Part shown: one piece after another, positions 38,071 to 47,600 of the stretch
How the letters are laid out: every line of letters starts with the position of its first letter
How positions within the stretch are numbered: the first letter of the stretch is position 1
From: Lineus longissimus
Taxonomy: Eukaryota; Nemertea; Pilidiophora; Heteronemertea; Lineidae
Assembly (NCBI RefSeq): GCF_910592395.1
Contig: NC_088321.1
Location: 13,394,001-13,454,000 of the forward strand
Length of the DNA stretch: 60,000 bases
Direction of reading: 5' to 3'
The notes under the pieces: model-generated
Database searches by the model: none
Told to the model about the DNA's origin: nothing
The model's input: only the letters and a program-made list of their open reading frames with translations
Made by a program: the position numbers and the translations under genes

Positions 38071-38127
38071 GACACAAAATTAGTGTTAATTCCCATTCCC
38101 CATGTTAAATCCCATTCAGTATTTCAC

Positions 38128-40170
38128 TTAGTATATCTCATAGTCGTCCATCCATCGAGGTCTCCCACATACGCGCCCCGACCTGGATGTTTCATTTTCT
38201 CGAAACAGGTTTGGAAGTTCATCACCCACTAATTCACAAGAATCCCTGCTCTCAACTTGTACAGTAGAACTCCCACCATGCACTAGTGGTGACAATATCT
38301 CCTTCCATTGGGTATCTTCCATGTTTCCATCATCCTCAGTCCTATTAATTTCATTCAGAGAGTCTTCCTGATCTATTCCGCAATCCACTGTCTCAGGAGT
38401 AGAGTCTTCTTCAGCAGAATCAATATTATCACGAGACAAACTATGGGGTGGTTTCGCACCATTGGCGACCTCCTTATCCTGTGGGTTTGTGTCCACGTTA
38501 CCTTCATTCACAAGCAAATCGTGTCTCGCTCTCCTCAACCAACCAGGCAATACTCTATCCACACATGGTTTGAGTTTGTCATGATGTATGAAGCCTTCTC
38601 TCTTGGGAAAACGAACTCGGTAAATGGGTGGTCTGGCCTCAACCACCAAAAAGGGGCCCTTCCAAGGTGAGCGCAGCTTCTTACTCACACCAATTTTCGA
38701 AGTCTCATCTAGTTGATAAACTGTATCGCCAGGTGAGTATGCACATTCTCGCAGTCGGACGTCATAATGTCTTTTTTGACGGACTTGAGCATTCTGTAGA
38801 TTTTCCCTTGCGAGACGATTGACACAGCGCATGCGTTTTTCCAGTTCTTTGATCCATACTTGAGGTGCCTTGTGAGTCGAGTCAAGGTCACTATATCCTA
38901 TCAGTAAATCAAGTGGTAGTATTACCTCCCTACCCAGCATAAGCCTGTTGGGCGTGAATCCAGTTTGTTTATGCACCGTGGCATGGAGAGCCATAGTCAG
39001 TAGAGGTAACTCATCATCCCAAGTTTTGACGTTATCTTCAATGAAACAGCGTATCATTTGTAAAATCACACGATTATACCTTTCAACTTGCCCGTTCCCT
39101 GATGGGTGATAAGGAGTAGTGCGAGTTTTTGTGATTTCTAACAGATGGCATAACTCTTGAAACAGCTGACTCTCAAATTGCCGTCCTTGATCCGTATGGA
39201 TGTATAACGGACATCCAAAAGTTGTAATGAATTTCTGTACAAATTCTTCAGCGACAATTTGTGCTGTCTGCTCGGGTAGAGCAGCGCATTCTAACCACTT
39301 TGTGTATTGATCTATCATGGACAAGACATTGTTCCTATCACTGGGCGTAAATGGACCAAGAATGTCTATGTGAATTCTCTCCATCGGGAAACCAGCATGG
39401 TGGTGCTGTAGCGCCGTCTTTTTCCGAGTTAAAGTTTTGCATTTGCTGCAGACATGACAAGACTTGACATAAAGTTCCACATCTTTCCCCATTGGATACA
39501 AATAGCATGATTGACGGACACGGGACAGAGTCTTGTCCCGACCTAAGTGGCCTCCTATTCTGCAAACATGACACCAAATTAATAGCTCAGTACGCATGGA
39601 CTCCGGCACAACAAGTAGTTTCCTAACTTGTGGGATATCTTCCCACAGGTAGTGGAGAACACCATCCTCTAGACAGAGTTGACATTTAAGCAACCACATG
39701 GCTCTCGTAGCTGGCGATGTCAGTAGTAATTCCCAGGACTTTGGTTCATCAAATTCAAGCCAAAAAATTACTTTCTGGATATCTGGATCTTCTAACTGTT
39801 TCTGCCGTAGATCGTTCTTCGAATGCGTCTCTAACCAGTTAGGTACTGTCTCATTTTCCGGGGGATTAATAGTTGTTGGTTCATCGGGACCCTCCTCTTG
39901 TGGTTCCTCGGTGGCCACACAAGCCGTTTCTTCTCGTGGATTGGGTAGAGTCAGCTCAATCTCTGGTGTACTTTTGAGAACGGCTTCGACACCTCGAACA
40001 GCCAATGGAAGGACGTCATCTACATCAGTATTGAAACGAGACCATTGGTGATGAACTCTGGAACAAAAGTGACATCCCCCACACGGCAACAAATCCAACG
40101 ACATCCCAGCTTTGTAGCAATCACATTCTGGTATATCACTTGGTAATCGTGAAAGAGCATAGTCTTCTAT
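38128..40170 (-). pseudogene. Ty3/gypsy pol, 3' part: RNase H tail + integrase
   Basis: The frame starts at the very end of RNase H (DYALSRLP near 40165), passes the PCGGCHFC linker, and then enters the integrase. The integrase has H179/H186 and C216/C219 of the zinc-binding domain, catalytic D246 (HIDILGPF), D305 (HTDQGRQF) and E341 (GNGQVERY), with the canonical 35-residue spacing (numbering from Met at 40104). The C-terminal chromatin-facing part ends at 38128 after HHDKLKP and an acidic tail. The open frame is 658 codons with no stop. Everything upstream (gag, protease, RT) is missing beyond about 40170, so the element is 5'-truncated and not autonomous. A polypurine-like GGGGAATGGGAA lies just downstream of the stop (complement of 38090-38101). 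The next sequence is the DIRS end. Confidence 0.88.
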
Positions 40171-40202
40171 ATATATATTGTATTTTGCATACAGATACAG
40201 AT

Positions 40203-40505
40203 ATTTGAAAGTTGCCTTTGTTGTTCGGGTCAGTGATGGATTTTGAACCTTTTCCGTTAAGATTGCTCTGCATGGAAATGGAAGTTTGATCTACATATAG
40301 CTATACTGGCAAAAGTGTCCATGCATGGATCTAGACGGAAATTAATCATCAATGTTCCATACATGGACGGATGATAGAGAATCCCCATCATAAATCCAAA
40401 CTAATTTGCTGAAATTAAGTATTTATAGTATTCGTATCGATGTCTCCACAACGGCAATGCTGAAAATTATATCTCGTACGTATTTATGCAAATGAAAATG
40501 GGGAA
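40203..40505 (-). pseudogene. partial duplicate of the carboxypeptidase gene (exon 4 + intron pieces)
   Basis: 40203-40398 matches 49203-49398, which contains most of peptidase exon 4 with its acceptor (CATGCAG) and following intron. 40399-40505 matches 50569-50608 joined to 50981-51048. So two intron pieces that lie 1.17 kb apart in the gene are fused here. Exons 2 and 3 are missing, and the SINE present at 50609-50980 is absent. A dead copy. Confidence 0.85.
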
Positions 40506-41534
40506 TCTTTTGAACCAAAAATACCACCTTACATGGTTCTACTTCCGTAAATACAATGGTTTAAAGTGAAAAATTGGGAGTCCGGGTCTCCTGGTAGTTC
40601 GTCTTCTACGGATATTTCCCTACAGTTTGGTTATTCAACCCGTCTCTTGCGCGTTATCGGCAAGCTATTTATAGTAACGATGGAAAGGGGTTTCCCCAAA
40701 AGTAAAAATCGCCGGGCTAACGGCCGTGAAAGGCCTATCTTGGATGGGGTTCATGAGGTGACCTAATCGTCGACTACATCTGAAGGCTGCGCCCATGTCG
40801 CCCACTGTCTCTCCCGTCGTTCAACTTAAATATCTCTACTGTTATAATTCCTTCGAAACTTGATTTAAAACGGTTTCCTGATGATGCTCTAGATGTATAT
40901 TGACAGATTTAAGTCAATAATTTTGGTGTTTTGCTGGTGTATTTTAGGCCACAGCTCATGCCCAGCCTCCTGTCCGAGAATAGGAGAGGCCTACTTTCGT
41001 TGAAGTCCTTTTGAGAAATCCGACAGTTAGTTTGTGTGGCACCTCCGACTTGTCCTCATTCGTTGGTGTAATTGGTTTCAAAGGTTTTTTGCAGGGTTTT
41101 GTCCCCTCCGTTTAAATATGTTTAAAAATTTGTAAGAAGTGTTTTGATATTTGTATTATGCAGTTGTACCAATCAATCAATAAATCATCAATCAAGCAAA
41201 GAAGTATATATTTGATGGAAATAGATAAAAACATTTGAGAGAATACGATTGCGTTATTATCAGTGCAAGACCAGTAGACCCGCGCCCGGTTTCGGCATTG
41301 GGGCGATAATACAAGTCATTTCATTGCTGTAACACATTTCCCAATTAATTAATATTGGAACTGATGGTAAAATATCTATAACTGTTTTTTTTCATTATCT
41401 AGCATGACTAGCATTACACAATAAGCTCAACTGCCAGCAACCAACAAAAGCTGAATTATTCAAAACCTGCGTATTGTAAAAAGCAGCCGAATTGATGCGT
41501 TTATTTATTTTCGAGATCCGCAAAATCTTCTGGA
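40506..41534. other. intergenic, no gene seen
   Basis: AT-rich; one poly-purine stretch and short chance frames only. Confidence 0.5.
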
Positions 41535-44280
41535 ATGATTTAGATGTTCACAATAAATGGGGCCCTTCTTTCTGGTGCAAATAGGCCAAGGCCAACACCA
41601 ACAGTATGTATGATGTTCGATTAAATGTCCTTGACTATTCTCATGAAGCCTAAAGACTGTTGACCTTAACTTAATTTCCAGAGTCACAGAGGTCAAACTC
41701 TAATCTCTCAGCAACAGTGACAAGTTTTGTAATTACTTGTCCTAGACGGTTCGAATTTGGTATGTCGTCACCAGTTAAGCATCTCTATGTCTTCACCAAG
41801 ATTTAGACCAATGTGACCTACTTTTCTGGTGAAAATGAGTCAAGATCACAGACTTATATGTGGGTCGTATGTCCAGAAAGATTAGCTGCCTGTTTTTCAA
41901 ATGATTGCTATTGATTGATCCGATCAAGCTTAACATACTGGATGAAACATTTTAACCTTGACCTCAAAATTTCGAACGTCACACGGGTCAAAATCTCTGA
42001 AACCATAACGGTAACAATATCATCGTCATTGACCACAGGCGAGCACATGGCTCGTGGCCATTTCATCATATCGATTTTGACCACGGCAGTCTAGGAAATA
42101 GCTGGTCGGCGGCAGAATCAGAGAAGGTATACGGTAGCCATGTCGGTTCTCTTGCGGCGGGGAACATTCGGAGTCGTTATATTCCTCGAGATATTCATTT
42201 TTACATCTATTCTCAAGGAGACAAAAGCAGCATGTTTAGGTAAGTATGATCATAGTCTTTCAAATAAAGAGTCAGGCAACTAGGGAACGTATGGCTTCAA
42301 CATCAAAGCTGCCACCGGTTTCGGAAGACACACGTTGGGACAGAGCTCTCTCGGGTAACGTGGTGCACCCAAGCCAATTCCGCACAACTGGACCTTGAAT
42401 AATTCTTCGATCTGCTGAACATGGTCGTTAAAAACAATCATCTCTATAAAACTATTGAGGTATAATGTCAAAGATAACATTTATATGAAAAGGGATATGT
42501 TTCGCATTTCAATTTTCGACAGTTTTGAGGAGAAGTGATGGCACTGGTTTGAAAATAACTTTCGAAAAGCGTTTTTCTCCTCCACATCATCACATATTTT
42601 TGTGGTTAGCAGTTTATTATGTTGTCGGTGTTTGATAGACCATCTAAGGGTATCACATGGTTCTATTTGTTGTCATCTAATGGGATAATCATATCTTATT
42701 AATTCTGACCGACTACGACTAGTTTTATAGCAGGTTAAATTTCGCGTTCGCGGTAAAAAAACGAAAAAAAACATGAAAAGGTTAGCTGTTCTAATGTTTA
42801 GAAATCCCATTTTATTTCTATTAAGATTTTTCTTATGTAATGTAACTGTTATTTAATGGGATATTTGATAGTTTTGATCTTTATTGCCCTGTTTTGGGAA
42901 GCCCTGGTATTTTTCAGGTTTTTAAAAAAATCCGACCCTTCAGGAAAAAGTCGGACAATGTCGGACTTCTTCGAAAACATCCGAAAAATGTTAGAGAAAC
43001 CGTTAAGAAGTCTGAAAAAGTTGTACAATGTATCGTATCGTACTTTCAGGTTTTAACATGGCGCGCGGTAGGCCAGCCAAGCAGATTTCGATCTTGGATG
43101 GTGTATATGGCCCAAATCGTGCTGTAGATGGAAATAGAAATCCTGTCTACTTGGACGGGTCATGTAGCCACACTAAACAAAACGTAAGACCTTGGTGGTA
43201 TGTGGACCTGGGCTTTGAGGTGTTAGTCAGGACAGTCATAATCGTCAACAGAGAGGGCCAAGGTGTGTACATGTTCGTATCATTTGCACTACTGCAATTG
43301 TTCGTCAGTTCCATGGGAGTGAGAGGTGGTATATTGTACTTCAAATATATTTCCAGACGACCGAATGTCCAATTTTGATGTAAAACTATCCAATGCAGTG
43401 CCACCTAACGGCTTGGCAGGAGCCAAGACTTGCTTTCACCAAGATGCAACTGCCCAGTCGGCAGAGGTACTAGTGGCCCCGTGCCAAGGCAGTGCGCATT
43501 ACGTCACGGTCCAAACCCAAAGGGATGATTACCTTTCGCTTTGTGAAGTGGAAGTCTACGGGGGCAACTTTTGTAAGTAAATTGAGCAAAACCTAGTTCA
43601 AGAAAACATCCCCTGCACGCTTTTTTTCTTATTTTTTCCGTCATTCTTATAACTTTTGAGTGAAATTATCTATATTAGTGAATCACACTTTCTGTTATAA
43701 GCAAAACGTGCAAAATATGGCTGTTCTGATCGCGCTGATTGTTTTTACTTTATATGTACTGTTACATTAAATTTGAGGATGGAATTACACCACGTTAAAA
43801 GTGCATAAGTGCCAATAAAACCAGATGAATTTTACTAACGTGGCGGGAAAGGTCTTTCGCGCCAGGACTTGCGCGTACTGAAAATTACGAATAACGCATT
43901 TTTCTACTGTCTAACAGCTGAAATAAAATTGGTAAAGCATCAAACACGTTCAGAAAAGTAGTTTACTAATGCACAAGAAGAAGAACAAACATTCTGCAAG
44001 AAAAGGTCGACCATTCCTTTATTACATAATATCTTATCAGCGGGAAAATGTTACTAATGAGTTCATTGTACGCGTACGAGTTGTACAACGGGTCAAAGCA
44101 CGATAGAGCTGCATTTTATAGATTTGTTACAGTATTGTTCAGTCCAGATACTAATCAACACCTTTCGAAGGCAATTATTCGCCCAAATTATAAACATGCA
44201 CGTTCTCTACACATTTTTCTAAATGTAGAGTGTCGAGAAATTGCCGTGCAAAACAATACGGGAGATAGAAATAATTGACA
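41535..44280. repeat. inverted duplication, arm 1
   Basis: Alignable in reverse complement to 54293-58235. Landmarks are ATGGGGCCCTTCTTTCTGG (41557 / near 58220), the first lectin exon and its flank (42120-42240 / 57540-57660), lectin exon 3, the block 43636-43830 (against 55020-55195) and 44141-44280 (against 54293-54440). Carries exons 1-3 of the lectin gene. Confidence 0.85.
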
Positions 44281-44605
44281 GAAATGTAGCCTAAATGTAA
44301 CCTTCAAAAATCCAAGGTGGTGCCCACCTTTAATTGTTAGATGTTCGACAGTATATTAATTTTTATTTTTGTTTCTTCTAGATGCTTATGGACGGTTTAA
44401 TTCCACTGCATCCGCGGTTGGAACAACTGAACAGTACCAGGTCTTAATAACCCCTAGTAGAATTGTCTGCGCGGGGATGTGTAATACCGAAGACAAGTGT
44501 GTCGCCTTCAATTACGCCCGTCAAACAGGAGAGTGCGCCTTCTATAAAAATAGCACGAGGGCGGCATCAGGGCCTTCGCCGACATCTTATCTGATCTGCA
44601 ACTAG
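42140..44605 (+). CDS. secreted F-type lectin (FTP/F5-8C-like) + PAN domain protein
   Basis: Four exons, 250 residues: 42140-42239, 43050-43262, 43357-43572 and 44382-44605, all with GT-AG sites and phase 1 junctions. Exon 1 encodes a hydrophobic signal peptide (about residues 11-32). Exons 2-3 form a fucolectin/tachylectin-4/pentraxin-type (FTP) discoidin-like domain: NMARGRPAKQ, AVDGN, SCSHT, PWWYVDLG, VIIVNR, then LAPCQG-like VLVAPCQGSAHYVTVQ and CEVEVYG. The usual fucose-binding HX24RXDX4(R/K) pattern is not clearly met: the RxD position reads REG. Exon 4 is a PAN/apple-like module with CAGMC, CVAFNY and GECAFYK. Each domain is a phase-1 exon unit, as in shuffled extracellular proteins. 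Likely a secreted recognition or adhesion protein. A decayed inverted copy lies at 55720-57643. Confidence 0.85.
42888..43037 (+). mobile_element. partial MITE of the TCCGACTT family, just upstream of lectin exon 2
   Basis: Shares GGGAAGCCC.GGTATTTTTCA, AATCCGACC.TTCAGG and TTAGAGAAACCGTTAA with the fuller copy at 48712-48995. It ends about 12 bases before the exon 2 acceptor, so it may contribute to the branch-point region. The same piece is in arm 2 at about 56700-56850. Confidence 0.65.
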
Positions 44606-44643
44606 GCAGAGGTGGTAAAATTCAGGCCATATAACAAATACAC

Positions 44644-44652
44644 TTATTTATT
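44644..44652 (-). promoter_or_regulatory. candidate poly(A) signal of the carboxypeptidase gene
   Basis: AATAAATAA on the minus strand, about 37 bases past the stop codon at 44689. It falls in the 83-base gap between the two convergent stop codons, so the 3' UTRs probably overlap. Confidence 0.5.
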
Positions 44653-44688
44653 CGATTATTTACACGAAAGGTATGCATCAGGAAACAT

Positions 44689-47600
44689 TCAGACGAATTC
44701 TGCGCTCATTTTCTTGATAGACTCATAGGTCTCTTTTGCAGTTGACAAAATCTGACTGGCTGGAAGAATAAAGCCATAGCTGCCTGTATCTCTCAACTCG
44801 TACGTGTAGGAGTATTTGGCACCGGCAGTTCCCTTGGCCCAATCATCGGAGGCTCCAGCGGCTGCATCTGAAAAATAGCAAGGCGTGGTTCGGAGGTCAG
44901 AGAATTGGTGTAGCTTACTTCAAAGTCCTATGCCGCGTGACAAATTCGAATTTGGTACAGAATTTGAAATATCCACATAATATGTAAATATGTACTGAAT
45001 ATAAATTTCATCATTGCCTTTGTGTAACAGACGGCTTGAAATACTATTTATACTATCAAGATTGGTTCACACAGTCTTTTTAATTAATTAATGAAGTGTC
45101 TAGAAATCGGGATTGGAATACTTTATGGGTGAAATTCAAAATACATGTGTTTGGGCACTTCCCCTCGGGAAAGTTTGAAATAATTTGCTCAAGCCGTCAC
45201 ACACTTGCTCTGAGATAACACATTGGTTTCGGCAGTACCTGCTGCGTTACATTTATGTAAGGGCCGTGTACTAAACCATGGGATAGATTGGAAAGTTTGT
45301 CGCAATCATCTCTCGGCTGTTGTCCAAATTTGTGTACACTTTGACAGAATACACAGGAAGACATGTTTAGAAACGCGACGTCTAAAACTCCCATCTCATT
45401 ATCATAAATTGAATTAAGACTTCAATAGTTTATTTAAGGGACATATTCTTAAAAATAATGAAACCCTAAGTCGGTGAGCATTCAAAACGACCTTGAAACT
45501 AAGAAACACGAATGGCGCCATATTTTGATAAATGCTTCAAAATCTATAATTTATACAGAGATCAAGATTTCATGGGGTTTTGAGAACCATCTCGATTGTC
45601 TGCCTCAAGCCCAACATGTATATTACTGTGTAAATTTAGATGTAACAACCATAAATTCCCAATAGAACTAGGAAGGTATAACAACACCCCACGGCAAGAA
45701 CGTGCATGTAATAAATGTAACCTTTGAACAGTTGGAGACGAGTTTCACCACTTCCAGGTATGCCCCTTCTTTTCAAACGTTAGAGAAAATTACATCCCAC
45801 CTAACTTCCACAGATATCCAAATTTACCTAAACATGTAAGACTTTTGAACTCGCCGAAGAATACCTTACTGAAATTAACAATTTTGTTTGGTCAAAATCA
45901 CTTCAACTGCTCTGAATATTTTATGTAAATTTGTATTCTTTTGTTATCGTTACTCTGTTTATGTACTGTTAGCTCTGCTAGGAGACGTCACTTCAAAAAT
46001 CCATCTGATGCACATTTGTAATTTGTGTAGTATAGTTTCTGTGCTCTATGCAATGTATTATTTTGTTGAGCAATAAATTAAATTGAATTCGAATTCTAAT
46101 AAAATTCTTCTTCTAACTTCGAAGCTGAATTTAGGTCACTTAACACTACTATGGCCAATTAATGTTTAGCTGTCCTTTCTCACCAAATAAATCCCTGCAA
46201 TGGTCAATAAATGCTGCAATTTTTATTGTGTGACGTCAAACGATTGTGTATTACGTCATATCGACAACTGTTAATCAATATGTTGAATCACTGAATCATT
46301 ATGATATAAAATCATATACTTACATAACAGAGCCGTGCTGGATCCAACTTGGTAACGGGTATCGTACAAGGACCTCAGTTCCGTAGCGGCAGCATTGCCG
46401 ACTCGTAGCTGGGATAAGAACAGACAAAAGGCCATTATTTCGGAACATGTGGTCGCGAATACACCTCGGCATTAGCTGATTTGAATTTGGCTTATCTTCG
46501 CGACGAAGGACGCACTACAAATGACCTTCAAATGTTCGTCACAGGCAAATGACCTGTCTGGTAAACATTTTTTAGTACCGTAAAGCGCCAATATTTTTAT
46601 GAAAGAACATGTAATTCAGAGTTAAAATACTTTACGGACCATAGACAAAAGTCCAACATTGTCCGACTTTTCCCTAAAAGGTTGGATTTCTAAAAATAGG
46701 GCAATGAAGATCAAGGGCCCATTTTGAATGGGGTCAGTGAGGTGTGAACCATCACTCAGAGTGACCCTGTCAATGCTATTTAGCTAAGTTGATTTAGCTC
46801 ACTCACTCTGAGTTTTTGGCTAACACCTCGTTAACTCCTTTCACCATAGGCCTTTGATCTTTAATGGGAAGTCGTAGTATTTTGTACAGGTTTTCTAGAA
46901 ATCTGGCCTTCAAGGGAAAGTCGGACTTTCGGCGGATATATCAGGAAAAAGTTGGAGAAAGCAAAAGAAGTCCGAAAAAGCCATCTACTAGACTAAGTGA
47001 TACTCAGTTGTAGTGATTTAACTTACAAGTTCGGTATAGTCAGCTGGAAGGTTACTGGCGTAACCCCATGGTGTCAAAATCATCTGCGAGTAGGAGTGGA
47101 TCGAAATGTAGGCCTTCAGGTTGGGGATTGTAAGAATGAAGTCCGACATGGCCTTGGTTTCGGACTCGCTGAAGGCCTTGGAACCTCCATAGATATCTGA
47201 GCAGGGATTGGAGCTGGCACCGGCATCTGAAATAACGTTGTGGCCTACATTATATTGGAGTAAAGGTGGAGGGGTGGAAGGTAAAAGCTGTAGGTCTTAT
47301 AGTGGGATGGTTAGCATAAAGTCAGACGTAGCCTTGGTCTCGGACTCAATGTTTAGTAATCGCCTCCTCTAATATATTGGACCATGGGTTGTAGCTGTCA
47401 CAGGCATCTGAAAACATTATACAGTAGGAGTAAAGGATGGAATGGGTTGAGGGTAAAGCTGAAGGCCGTAGTGGGCTTTTGGGCATCAGGTCAGACATGG
47501 CCGTGTTTTCGGACTCACTGGATGCCTCCGTAAATAGCGGAGTATGGGTAGCAGCTGGCAAATGAAATGTAAATTACTCACACATCCAAAAGTATCCCCA

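Larger units (their letters stand above)
31531..38080 (-). mobile_element. full-length DIRS-type tyrosine-recombinase retrotransposon
   Basis: About 6.55 kb. On the minus strand the order is terminal repeat, gag, RT/RNase H/methyltransferase-like, tyrosine recombinase, internal complementary region (ICR), inverted terminal repeat. The outer limits come from the ICR, which carries the complement of both ends: AACAAAATGGCCATTTC... for the 31531 end and ATTTTGTGTCATTC for the 38080 end. This layout is diagnostic of DIRS1-like elements, which integrate through a recombinase without a DDE integrase or target duplication. The terminal repeats differ at only a few positions, yet the coding regions carry several frame breaks, so this copy is probably dead, unless some breaks are sequencing errors. 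Confidence 0.93.
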
